Source: Sipunculus nudus
Lineage: Eukaryota; Annelida; Sipuncula; Golfingiida; Sipunculidae
DNA length: 64,000 bases
Assembly: GCA_026874595.1 (NCBI GenBank)
Contig: CM049308.1
Coordinates: 45,021,327 to 45,085,326, forward strand
Direction: 5' to 3'
The notes beneath the pieces are model-generated. The model was given only the letters and a program-made list of their open reading frames with translations, did not search any database and was not told where the DNA came from. The position numbers and the translations under genes were made by a program. Below, piece after piece: positions 40,614-50,370 of the stretch; position 1 is the stretch's first letter; each line of letters begins with the position of its first letter.

Positions 40614-42072
40614 CAATCAATATGCAGCAGGAAAACACGGCATTTGATTTTACTTCAAAATACAACAAAAATCAAACAACTAAGGATAAGTGAACAAGAC
40701 AGCAAGGGTTGTTTACATTGAGGACACGTGCCAACCAGGCGATTGCCGCTGGTTTTTGAAGCTTACGAAGCAGCAATCAATGGAAGACAAAAACAACACA
40801 ATAGAAGTCTTCTTCATGGACCATCGCACACCCATAGAACATTGCTCATACTGTCAAATGTAATGCTCCTGCCGACGTTTATTATCACATACTGCCGCCA
40901 CTTATGGTCACGGCAATAGGATGTTCTTTCATTATTTGAAGAAAAACGATGCAAAGTTTGACGAAACTTACAATATAATGACAAAATATGAACGATAATG
41001 TTAGACGCTATCGAATGCTGAAAACTATAGGTTTTCAGCATAAAAATGACAGAATTATAGGCATTTCTTTGAAAAGTCCCATGTTCTCGTTTGACAACAA
41101 ATGGTGCGAGATATGACGAGATATACACTTATGTCATATAAAACCAGTCAAATGATTCTTGAACGGTAAAAAAAAACTCTAGCATTTAAATGACCGCGAT
41201 ATTCACATTTGTTCGAAATCTCGAATATCCTCGTTTGGCGGGAGATGATGCGAGATTTGGCGGGATTTGCAGTTTTATCATGTTTAGCTTCCGAAATGCT
41301 ACCAAAAGCTGAAAACTATTCCTTTTTAGATTAAAAGGTGATCAGGTTTTTAGCATTTCTATGAAATCTCGTAATTTCTTGTTTGACGGGAAACCGAGCG
41401 AGATTTGACGAGATTTGCAAATGGATGACTTAGAACCAATGGAACGCTGCCTCATGCAAAATACTAGACCTTTCTAGCATGAATATTAACAGAGCAAAAA
41501 ACTCCCTATTTTTAGTTTGTCAAGTTTTACCCCCAATATTTGGTTACCATGGTAGCACAAAGCTACATGTGCGGAGAAATAAAAGAATGATCCTAATTTT
41601 AGATACTACAGTAAAAATTGTGACTTGTTTAATATTTTTTAGACATTCCAGAAAAATGATATGTTACAGTATTTCATGTACCAATGGTGGCAATTTTCAA
41701 AAAACGAAAAAACAATTTCGAGATATTTATACATAACACAAATATATGATTTTCAAAATCATTGTTAAAAAATAATGCCAATCTTAGAAAAAAATTCAAA
41801 TTTCATGAATTTATTAACCCCCAAAATTCTGATCCAAGGTAAGAGCAGAATGGAACGATTTTGCAGTGAGGCTAGTCGCCCTGTAGTGGCGACTATTTTG
41901 AGCTACTGCTTGAGTGGCTGCGATTACTTTTAACAAAGTTATGATGAAAAACCTTATTATGAGGGGTGACAGTGACCCGGACCTTGACCTTGTTGTAATT
42001 TGTTTAACCAAATTTTATTTGAATAGGTAAAATTAGTCGACGATTTAATTAAACGGCCTTATAGGTTTTTTG

Positions 42073-42349
42073 CTTGCCGGAAATCTTCGATTTCGGCAAG
42101 CATGTTCGTCAGTTGCGTATGTTTTGTTGCTTGCCGGAAATCTTCGATTTCGGCAAGCATGTTCGTCAGTTGCGTATGTTTTGTTTGTTGCTTGCCGGAA
42201 TCAAAGATTTCGGCAAGCATATTGGTCAGTTGCGTATGTCTGTTTGTCTGTCTGTTTGTTGCTTGCCGGAATCAAAGATTTCGGCAAGCATATTGGTCAG
42301 TTGCGTATGTCTGTTTGTTGCTTGCCGGAAATCTTCGATTTTCGCAAGC
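42073..42349. repeat. Five tandem hairpin units at the centre of the fold-back
   Basis: CTTGCCGGAAATC..GATTTCGGCAAG units start at 42073, 42130, 42191, 42262 and 42321, separated by GTTCGTCAGTTGCGTATG-type spacers and TCTGTTTG microsatellite. Each unit is an imperfect palindrome with a 12-base stem. Frames through it look cysteine-rich but are by-products. Confidence 0.9.
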
Positions 42350-42941
42350 ATGTTGATCACCCGCGTATGTTTGTCTGTTTGTCTGTCTGTATATCCACGC
42401 TCTACAGGCCACAATTTTGCACCAATCGCTATGAAACTTACAGATAAATTGTAAGATCTGTTCTCCTCGGTGCCTATTGTTTTTGGCCATGATCGGTCCA
42501 AGGTCAAGGTCAGGGTCACCGAAAAGCGCTAAAACGGTTTTTCCTTCATATCTTTGTAAATAATTACCGTAGCGCCTTAATCTGTAGCTCGTTTTGCTCG
42601 TCATTCCGGGGCCTTTCCTCCATTGACCTAATTGTCCCAGTCTGTTGTAAGCATGGGTGCATAGTTTTTGGGGAAATGTCACAAAAATTGAATTTTTTTT
42701 CTAACTTTTACATTTTTAAAGCTAGAGACGTCTGTTTTTTTGCATCAGGAAGTTGTCGATCAGGTGATTATCATAAAGTACAAAGTCTCGTAGAATCTCG
42801 TGCCATTTCTCGTCAAACGAGATTTTTCGCGATTTCATTAAATATGACCTTGAGGTCGCCATTTTTTCAACTATGACTTTGAAATTGATATATTTTGAGT
42901 TATTTATAAATATCTCGAAATCAATTTTTCATTTTTTGGAA

Positions 42942-42961
42942 ATAGCCACCAGGGGGCGTGG
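42942..42961 (+). promoter_or_regulatory. CTCF-like block of LIR
   Basis: ATAGCCACCAGGGGGCGTGG, close to the CTCF core. Confidence 0.4.
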
Positions 42962-43092
42962 TACCCGAAACACTGTCACATATCATTTTTCTGCAATATC
43001 TAAAAAAATATTAAACGTGGCACAATGTTTGCTGTCTTATCTGAAACTAGGATCCTTGGCTTATTTCTGCGTACATGTAGCTTTGCGCTGCT

Positions 43093-43106
43093 GTTACCAT
43101 GGTAAC
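43093..43106. promoter_or_regulatory. X-box-like palindrome GTTACCATGGTAAC
   Basis: A perfect 14-base palindrome matching the RFX X-box pattern GTNRCC-NN-RGYAAC. Related but less exact versions occur at 25906, 27511, 41543, 54567, 55680 and 56583 in other LIR segments. Function is not shown. Confidence 0.4.
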
Positions 43107-44098
43107 CAAATTTTGGGGTAAAACTTAGCAATTTGAAAATAATAAGTTTTTTGCTTCTATCTCTGTTGATATTTATACTACAAGGGTCTAGTTTTCTGCA
43201 TGAGGTAGCATTCCCTTGCCTCTAATGCAGTTAATTGCAAGTCTCGTAGAATCTCGCTCTGTTTTCCGTCACACGAGAAATTACGAGATTTCACAGAAAT
43301 GCTTATAACTTGGTCACCTTTTCGGCTAAAGAGGAGCAGTTTCCAGCATTTTGTTGCGTTTTGGAAGCTTAACATGATAATAACTTATATCTCGCCACAT
43401 CTCGTATCATCTCCCGCCAAACGAGAATATTCGAGAATTCGAACAAATGTCTACATCTCTGTCATTTTAATGCCAGAGATTTAATTTTTCTATTGTTCAA
43501 GATTCACTTGACCAGTTTGAAGTGACAAAATTGAATATCTCGTCATATCTCGCACCATTTCTTGTCAAACGAGAACATGGGACAATTCAAAGATACGCCT
43601 ATAATTCTGTTATTTTAATGCTGAAGAACTTTAGTTTTCAGCATTCGATAGCGTCTAACACTCTCGGTCACATTATGTGATTATATTGTAAGTTTCGTCA
43701 AATCTGGGATCGTTTTTTCTTCAAATAAAAAAGTACATCCTATTGCCGTGACCATAAGTGGCGGCAGTATGTGATAGTAAATGTCGGCAGGGGCATTACA
43801 CTTGACAGTTGGAGCCATGTTCTATGGGTGTGCGATTGCCCATGAAGAAGACTTCTATTGTGTTGTGATCGTCTTCCTTTGATTGTTGCTTCGTAAGCTT
43901 CACAAACCAGCGCCAACCACCTGGTTGCCATGTGTCCTCAATGTAAACAACCTTTGCTGTTTTCCTTTATCTAAGATATGTATGGTAGCCTGTTCACTTG
44001 TCCTTAGATTGTTTATTGTTGGTGTATTGAAGTAAAATAAAATGCCATGTTTTCCTGCATATTGATTGTAAATTGAATAAAATCATACAAGAATTGTC

Positions 44099-44545
44099 TT
44101 GTTTCCCTGTATATACACCCTAAACTGGGCCTAATGACACCTAAACCAGGTTTGTGGGACCATCAGTACAGATTTGAGGTAAAAAAATGGATTTTCTCTG
44201 TATATCACTATGTTCACTGTGTCCAGATTTGGAAATTCAAACTGGTCCTAACTTTTGAGGGAGTTGAGCCAAATGCTTTGAGATCCCAGCCAGTGGGTGT
44301 AAATGGATTGCAATGATACCCAAACCAGGTGTGTGTATTGAGTTTTGAGGAGATGAGGGGGGCCAGAACCTATTTGACTGTGTATAAGCATAAACTGGCC
44401 TGAAATCAGGTTTCTGGAGGCTTGAAATTTTTGTTTGTGTCAGCAGGGTAATATTATGTTGTTTCCCTATATATACACCCTAAACTGGGCCTAAGGACAC
44501 CAAAAACATGCATGTTGGACCATGAGTACAGATTTGAGGTAACAA
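44099..44545. repeat. Direct repeat of about 85 bp, spaced 357 bp
   Basis: The segments at 44099 and 44456 share TATATACACCCTAAACTGGG and CAGATTTGAGGTAA with few differences. A weaker partial copy lies near 44311. The surroundings (44069-44785) show no gene. A G-rich run lies near 44738. Confidence 0.8.
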
Positions 44546-44785
44546 ATTGTCTGTCTATAAATTAAAAAAAAAATCAAATATCAAACTGTTATAAACATGT
44601 ATCAATATATTTAATAAAATCTCTTTTCATCCAATGAATTGCATCTTATTTTTTTTATAAATAGACCATGATATTCAACTACATCCAGCAATAAAAAATA
44701 AAAATAAAATGAATAAAAGTTTTTTTTGGGGGGTGGGAGGGGGGTGGTTGTGTTTTGGCAGTAAAATCCAGGCTTCTCTTTGGAT

Positions 44786-44790
44786 CCCGG
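44786..44790. repeat. Target duplication CCCGG, left
   Basis: Identical to 50366-50370 across the retrotransposon. A 5-bp duplication is usual for Ty3/Gypsy integration. Confidence 0.9.
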
Positions 44791-44983
44791 TGATGTGTAT
44801 TCGTATTAAGTAATGTGTCGAGGTATCTAGTGGAACTATATTTCAGCGGACTTAGTAGTGGTGCGGCGGCTCGCCCTATGATATGTACGAGTGATATGGC
44901 TGGAATAAAGTTGTTCGGTTGTCCTCCATATTTGTGCGTGTTTTATTTGCAACGGCACCTCAAAATCCTCCAAATACCCGACA
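44791..44983 (+). repeat. 5' LTR (193 bp)
   Basis: It starts TG and ends CA, with AATAAA at 44904-44909. It matches the 3' LTR base for base except for 32 extra bases (about 44826-44857), bounded by GTA on both sides. Confidence 0.95.
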
Positions 44984-44986
44984 GTC

Positions 44987-45000
44987 TGGCGACGAAGATG
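44987..45000 (+). promoter_or_regulatory. Primer-binding site
   Basis: TGGCGACGAAGATG lies three bases after the 5' LTR and starts with the TGG that pairs with tRNA CCA ends. From memory of animal tRNA-Ser(GCU) 3' ends it would pair at 13 of 14 positions. The tRNA identity should be treated as tentative. Its last three bases are the gag start codon. Confidence 0.65.
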
Positions 45001-45481
45001 GAGAATTCTGAACCAGAACAAACGGTAGGGACGCAATTGACGCCCGGGCCAGCTCAACAGCGCTTTTTGCAGCCGAGCCAAGGTATGGCACCGTGTTACT
45101 TTGACGGAGTGGAGGACTGGGATTGTTACGTAGAACGTTTTGAGCTATACCTCGTGGCGCAGGGGTTCACATTGGACAGTGAAAGCAATCCGCAGGTAAT
45201 CGCCCTTTTCCTACACTCCCTAGGTACGAAAAATTACGGAGTCATAAGAGACTTGGTCTCACCAGCTAAGCCAAATTCAAAGACTTTCGCAGAACTGAAA
45301 GCAATTATGAGGCGACATTTGAAGGCGCCCCCTATTGTTGTAGCCGAAAGACGTAAATTCATAAAACGTGACCAAAAGGCAGGCGAGGGTATCGCGGACT
45401 ACGTGGTAGCACTGAAACATTTGAGTTTAAACTGCGGGTATGAGGACAAACTTGATGAAAACCTTCGTGATCGTTTTATTA
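44998..45481 (+). pseudogene. gag, N-terminal part (interrupted by an inserted DNA element)
   Basis: The frame opens at ATG 44998, just inside the primer-binding site, and reads about 161 codons of a retrotransposon Gag before the insertion. Visible features are the DWDCYVERFELYL helix region near residues 40-52, and AELKAIMRRHL followed by ERRKF and DYVVALKHLSLNCGY. These are typical of the Retrotrans_gag capsid domain that forms the particle around the genomic RNA. The frame stays open into the inserted element as far as 45573, but those last codons are not Gag. The rest of the capsid and the zinc knuckles continue from 46105 in the same phase. An upstream in-frame ATG (44815) lies within the LTR and is not the start. 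Confidence 0.88.
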
Positions 45482-46103
45482 TAGTCCGTTCCAGCACCCC
45501 TGTCCACCTGTTTTTTCGCGATTATCTCTACATAAGACAAACTTGCAAAACAAAACATGCACCAATGGCATAAAGAGGCAAAAGCGTAATTTTTGGTACC
45601 TTACCTACTCAAAATATATATATTATTCACTTTACGGCCTGGTTGACATATCTCATATATATCCGTGGTTCATGGCGTCCCTAATAAGTGGCCATTGTTT
45701 ATCCTCCTTGGATATGGAGATAAAGTAATGTGACGTAACAGTGAAGCGCGTGCACGCGGAGAATACAATTCTCGGTGTAAACAGGGGTCGGCAGCTCTTG
45801 ATTATTGGTCCCATGAATATGGGCGCCTCTTTAGTACGTCATGTCTATTATGACGTCATCACTAATCCCTGATATGCCCATTTCACAGATTAGTGGCAAG
45901 ATGTCGCTAAAGAATAGACTAGTTACTCATAAAATGGTTTTAAATTGTTTATAGGAAAATAACATAAGGTAGGCTATTATTTCCATATTAGTTAATTACG
46001 CTTTTTCCTCTTTCTTCCCCAAGGTCAAACAGTTCTGGCGTTCTTTGATTCACAGATAAATAATCGCGAAAAAACAGGTGGACAGGGGTACTGGAACGGA
46101 CTA
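45482..46103. mobile_element. 622-bp MITE-like DNA element inserted in gag
   Basis: The ends are inverted repeats of 44 bases with one mismatch: the left starts TAGTCCGTTCCAG and the right (46060-46103) is its complement. Weaker inverted matches continue inward (AAAGAGG..AAGCGTAATT at about 45571 against AATTACGC..CCTCTTT at about 45994). TA at 45480-45481 and 46104-46105 is the likely target duplication, as for Tc1/mariner-type elements. There is no transposase. Element plus duplication is 624 bases, a multiple of three, so the flanking gag frames stay in phase, but internal stops end translation. A perfect TGACGTCA palindrome lies at 45851. Confidence 0.87.
45851..45858. promoter_or_regulatory. 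CRE-like palindrome TGACGTCA in the MITE
   Basis: A perfect match to the CREB/ATF site. Chance is possible over 622 bases but not likely; function is unknown. Confidence 0.35.
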
Positions 46104-46104
46104 T

Positions 46105-47391
46105 AGTGGGCTTACAAGCGAAGCCACGTCTCTTAAACTGATGGAACGAACTAGAGACCTGCCATCGATGTCATTTCAGTCAGCGGTCGATTTTGCATTG
46201 GCCCGAGAAACCACCATAACAGAAACGAAAGAAATAAGGACGGGTGAAGCTGAAGATGCAGCAAATGTGAACTATGTTAAGGAGAGAAATCCACATCGGA
46301 AAACGGCCAATAGTGGTAATATTAAATGCTACAGGTGTGGACGTAGCTCGCATACACCAGAGCAGTGCTGGTTTAAGAGTGTGACCTGTAACAGCTGTAA
46401 GAAAGTAGGACATATCGCCCGGAAATGCCAGAGCCGTTTTAACCAGAGGCAGAGTTCGACACGTGGTCGTGGCAGGGGTCGAAAAACACAGGAGCATCAG
46501 AAAAGGACACCAAGACCAGTACATCAAGATGTGGACCTTGATGATAATACCAGTGACTCTGTTGATAATACCAGTGACTCTGTTGATAATATCAGTGACT
46601 CTTGTGTTAATAATAGTGCCACTGATTCAAATGATGAATGTACTCCATATTCCATTCTAAAGGTTGTGTCAAAAGAGAATGGAAATGCATGTGCTGATGC
46701 TATATATGTTACTATGGGTATTGAGCAGGTACAGGTTAAGATGGAGCTTGATACTGGGTCATCAGTATCAATGATACCTTATGAGATGTATAAAGACAAG
46801 TTTTCACATTTGACATTGCATGAGACAAGTAAAATGTTCTCTAGTTTTACAGGAGAGAAAGTCAAACCTGTAGGTAAATTGGCTGTAAAGGTTAAATACA
46901 ACAAACAACACAAGAATTTGTGTCTGTATGTGGTTAAACACACTAAGCATGCCTTGCTAGGTAGGGAATGGCTATATGCCATCCGGCTCAACTGGAAACA
47001 GTTAGATTTCTCAGAGGTAAGTTCAGATAGCTCGTCAGAGGTTGTAAACAAGATTGAGATGACGAGGAAACTTGATAGAATATTGGATAAGCATGCAGCC
47101 TTGTTTGATGGCAAGCTGGGTAAATTAAAAGGTATCAAGGCAAGCATCTCTATTGTGGAGGATGCTCAGCCAGTAACAACCAGACCATACAGGGTTCTTT
47201 ATTCAATGAGGACTCCGGTAGAACAGGAATTAACTAGATTGGAAAATTGTGGGGTGTTGACTCCTATAACACACAGTGAATGGAGCACAGGAGTGTTAGC
47301 TGTGCCGAAAAAGGATGGTACAGTCAGGCTATGTGGCAATTATAAAACTACAGTAAACCCGGTAATTGTACCAGTGGCGCCCCCAGCATAA
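46105..47391 (+). pseudogene. gag C-terminus, CCHC knuckles, protease and start of reverse transcriptase
   Basis: It continues the gag phase after the inserted element. Two CX2CX4HX4C zinc knuckles lie at 46328-46368 and 46387-46428 and would bind the genomic RNA. A short acidic repeat (DNTSDSV units, 46540-46610) follows. The aspartic protease active site DTGS is at 46750-46761, with ALLGREWL near 46957 as the usual second landmark. The first reverse transcriptase block is present around LAVPKKDGTVRLCGNY (~47299). The frame then stops at TAA 47389, where the conserved block between fingers and palm is disturbed and the remainder lies in another frame. Net loss of one base (or gain of two) explains the change. 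Gag and Pol thus share one frame here, with no separate pol start. Confidence 0.9.
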
Positions 47392-47393
47392 AC

Positions 47394-48851
47394 GTGGAAG
47401 ACATCCTGGCTAATTTAGCCGGTGGTGTCTCCTTTTCTAAACTATATCTAGCTCATGCATATAACCAGATGGAGTTAGACGAAGAGTCCAAGAGGTACCT
47501 TGTTCTCTCAACGCATAAAGGGCTATTCCAACAAAACAGATTAGTGTTCGGCACAACCACAGCACCTGCTATCTGGCAAAAGACAATCGAGCAGGTACTG
47601 CAGGGTCTACCTGGTGTACAGGTATATTTGGATGACATACTAGTTACAGGTTGTTCAGAGGAGGAACACGTGTCAAATTTAGACAGAGTTTTACTGAGGT
47701 TAGGTGAATATGGATTGAAGCTCAAGAGGAGCAAGTGTGACTTCATGTGCCAATCGGTTGAGTACCTTGGTCATGTGATAGATAGACATGGTGTACACAA
47801 GTCTCCCTCAAAGGTAGAAGAGATTAGTGATATGCCTCCCCCTAAAGACTTGTCTGGTCTCAGGTCTTACCTGGGTATGCTGAATTACTATAGGCGGTTT
47901 GTGCCAAACCTAGCCAGTGTAATCAAACCTCTCACAGCAATGCTGGAGAAGGGACAAGCATTTAAATGGTCAGATATTGCTGAGAAGGCTTTTATAGAGT
48001 CTAAGCAGATGTTAAAGGACTCTGGGTTTTTAATGCACTTCAATCCAGATTTGCCCATTGCTATAGCAACGGATGGTAGTCCAGTAGGTGTAGGCGCCGT
48101 CCTTTCACATATCTTACCGAATGGCGAAGAAAGACCGATCCAGTTCGCCTCGCGATCTTTGACGAAACCCGAAAGAAATTATCCGCAAATCGAGCGAGAG
48201 GCATTAGCCATTCATTTCGCATTGAAGAAGTTTTATATGTATATTTATGGGCGGAAATTCACTCTGATTACAGACAACAAACCCTTGACTGTTCTGTTTG
48301 GCCCTAGATCAGGTATGCCTACTTTAGCAGCTGAGCGTATACAGCGTTGGGCCATGTTCTTAGCCGGTTTTGATTATGAAATTAAATACCGGAAAGCGGA
48401 ACTTAATGCAAACGCCGATTGCATGTCCAGGCTGCTTGGTCCAGTCGTGGACATGGAAACTGAACCGTCAATCGCGCACGTTTTTCACATCGATGTTCTG
48501 CCATGTTCTCATGACCGTATCCGCAAGACGACTAGGACCGATCCGGTCTTATCTAAAGTTTCCCGATATGTCATAGAAGGTTGGCCAAGAAAACTCACGG
48601 ATTCTGAGGCAGTTCTTCAGCCTTACTTCCAGCGTAGGAATGAAATTACGATTGAAAACGGCATTCTGTTGTGGGGTCTGCGCGTATTGGTTCCCCCGAA
48701 ATGTCGGTCGGAAGTTTTAGACGAACTGCATGAGGGTCACATTGGGATCGTTAAAATGAAATCCGTAGCCAGAAGTTACGTTTGGTGGCCCCAGATCGAT
48801 AGCCATATTGAGAGCAAGTCTAAATGTTGTGAACTATGCCAGGTTAACTAG
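47394..48851 (+). pseudogene. pol: reverse transcriptase palm, RNase H, integrase zinc domain
   Basis: About 485 codons in the shifted frame. It includes LVFGTTTAPAIWQ, the catalytic YLDD at 47625-47636, VEYLGHVID, the thumb region FVPNLASVIKPLT, RNase H with TDGSPVGVGAVL (from 48069) and TDNKPL, and the integrase HHCC zinc domain (LHEGH..CCELC, 48727-48840). The enzymes would copy element RNA into DNA and begin integration. The frame ends at TAG 48849-48851, directly after the zinc domain, while the downstream codons continue integrase in the same phase. A single nonsense change therefore separates the two integrase parts. The ATG at 47394 is only the first methionine after the frameshift, not a true start. 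Confidence 0.93.
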
Positions 48852-49943
48852 AATAACCCTTCACTGGCACCACTTCACCCATGGGTACCAGCATCCAAGC
48901 CATGGGAGCGAATACATGTTGATTTTGCGGGTCCCATGGATAGCCAGGTTTATTTAGTGATTGTAGATGCGTTCTCCAAATGGCCGGAAGTATATTTAAT
49001 GTCATCAACAACTTCGGATAAGACAATTGAAATTTTGCGGGAAGTGTTCAGCCGAAATGGCCTACCTCAAATTTTAGTATCTGACAACGGAAGTCAGTTT
49101 ACATCGGCCGAATTCAAGAAATTTATGGATGGTAATGGCATAACACACAAATTTAGCGCCCCCTATCATCCAAGTACCAATGGCCAAGCTGAGCGTTTTG
49201 TCCAAAGCCTGAAACGTGCATTGAAAGCAGCATCTCGAGATCATGGTTCCTTGCAAACAAAATTGAGCAGGTTCTTATTGGCTTATAGAAATGCTCCACA
49301 CTCTGTAACAGGCGAGTCCCCGGCGATGTTGTTTCTAAAGAGGCCGTTAAGGAATCGTCTAAATAATCTGCGTCCAAACACGGAAAGACGAATGAAAAAT
49401 CAGTTGCATGAACAAATAGAACATCGAGAGAAATATTCGAAACACAGGGAGTTCCGTGTGAATGAAACCGTGTGGGTTAGGACTTACAGCGGTAAACAAA
49501 AATGGGTACCAGGGGTGGTACTGTCTAAGGATGGTCCTGTAAACTATACAGTACAAGTAGGAGAAAATGTGTGGTGTAGACACATTGAACAGATTATCCC
49601 TAGGTTGTGTGATAGTTCTCATCCGTCTGATAAGGAAAATGATATTCTCACACAGTTTTCACCGGAATTGACAGAGGTTTTGAGTTATCCAGCATCTGCA
49701 GGTCAGACTGATAATTCTCAACCCAAATGTGAAACCGATAGTCATTGTCAAGTCAGTGATTTAGGTCAGTCAAATGTCCAAAGTTCTAGTGTTACTGAAA
49801 AAGAGGCTGAAGGAAATGGAAATACATGTATATCCTCTACTGTTCATGACACACATAAACCTTCAAGCCCAAGTAAAGTTCAACCAGTGTCAGTTCGGCG
49901 TTCTATAAGAATACGGAAGCCACCAGAGAGGCTTAATATCTAA
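48852..49943 (+). pseudogene. pol: integrase catalytic core and C-terminal domain
   Basis: Downstream of the TAG the same phase continues. The catalytic triad is Asp at 48921 (HVDFAGP), Asp at 49083 (VSDNGSQF) and Glu at 49191 (GQAERF), giving 53 residues between the Asps and 35 between the second Asp and Glu, the classic D,D-35-E spacing. A GPY/F-like module (KDGPVNYTVQV, ~49532) and a low-complexity polar tail follow to TAA 49941. I see no chromodomain, which fits Mag-type rather than chromovirus elements. The first methionine in this part (48936) lies after the first catalytic Asp, so re-initiation would not give a complete core. Confidence 0.92.
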
Positions 49944-50190
49944 TGTTATAATGCTATATGTATATTTTTTTTTTTTGTTCCGTTGTGTCTTGTTTCCAGA
50001 TATCTCTCTCAGGATCTATCATCTATTTTATGTCATAGAAGGCTTATCAGAGTTATATGTCACATATGTCAGGGAAACCTATGATTTCTTAATGCAGTAT
50101 AGTTTATACCGGTCAGACATACCACACCTTATACGTCCTGCAATAGTGTCTGTGTTGGTCGTGTATGTATTTTCCCCCAGGTTTTTGTTT

Positions 50191-50204
50191 AAGGAGGGGA
50201 GAGA
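50191..50204 (+). promoter_or_regulatory. Polypurine tract
   Basis: AAGGAGGGGAGAGA directly abuts the 3' LTR, the expected plus-strand primer. Confidence 0.9.
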
Positions 50205-50365
50205 TGATGTGTATTCGTATTAAGTAATGTGTCGAGGTAGTGGTGCGGCGGCTCGCCCTATGATATGTACGAGTGATATGGCTGGAATAAAGTTGTTCGG
50301 TTGTCCTCCATATTTGTGCGTGTTTTATTTGCAACGGCACCTCAAAATCCTCCAAATACCCGACA
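50205..50365 (+). repeat. 3' LTR (161 bp)
   Basis: Identical to the 5' LTR over all 161 shared bases but lacking its 32-base segment. AATAAA lies at 50286-50291. Confidence 0.95.
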
Positions 50366-50370
50366 CCCGG
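50366..50370. repeat. Target duplication CCCGG, right
   Basis: Partner of 44786-44790. Confidence 0.9.

Larger units (their letters stand above)
40614..44068. mobile_element. 3.45-kb fold-back element of the LIR family
   Basis: The outer ends CAATCAATATGCAG (40614) and CTGCATATTGATTG (44055-44068) are inverted copies. The arms correspond inward for at least 1.2 kb each: GGTTGTTTACATTGAGGACA and TATGGTCACGGCAATAGGAT in the left arm have inverted partners near 43950 and 43740. Further partners are the TCTCGTTTGAC blocks, the CCATGG palindromes at 41543 and 43093, and the GACCTTGACC motifs at 41973 and 42496. The axis lies near 42200 in a tandem array of hairpins. There is no coding capacity. 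Identity falls toward the centre. Confidence 0.85.
44791..50365 (+). mobile_element. Ty3/Gypsy LTR retrotransposon, defective (Mag/Steamer-like)
   Basis: Both LTRs begin TGATGTG and end CGACA. They are flanked by CCCGG on each side and followed or preceded by a primer-binding site and a purine tract. Between them lie gag, two CCHC knuckles, protease, reverse transcriptase, RNase H and integrase in Ty3/Gypsy order. The domains read as one frame apart from later damage. Three lesions disable it: a 622-bp DNA element in gag, a frameshift near 47385, and an in-frame stop at 48849. Discounting the inserted element the length is about 4.95 kb with LTRs under 200 bp, close to the known Steamer element of clams. 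Membership of that lineage is inferred from layout, not computed. Confidence 0.95.

Noticed and set aside
42070-42454. Cysteine-rich small proteins in three frames
   Set aside because: All frames come from the tandem hairpin units and the TCTG microsatellite.
44815-44997. Upstream ATG in the 5' LTR as gag start
   Set aside because: It lies within the LTR. The ATG at 44998, next to the primer site, begins the recognisable Gag.
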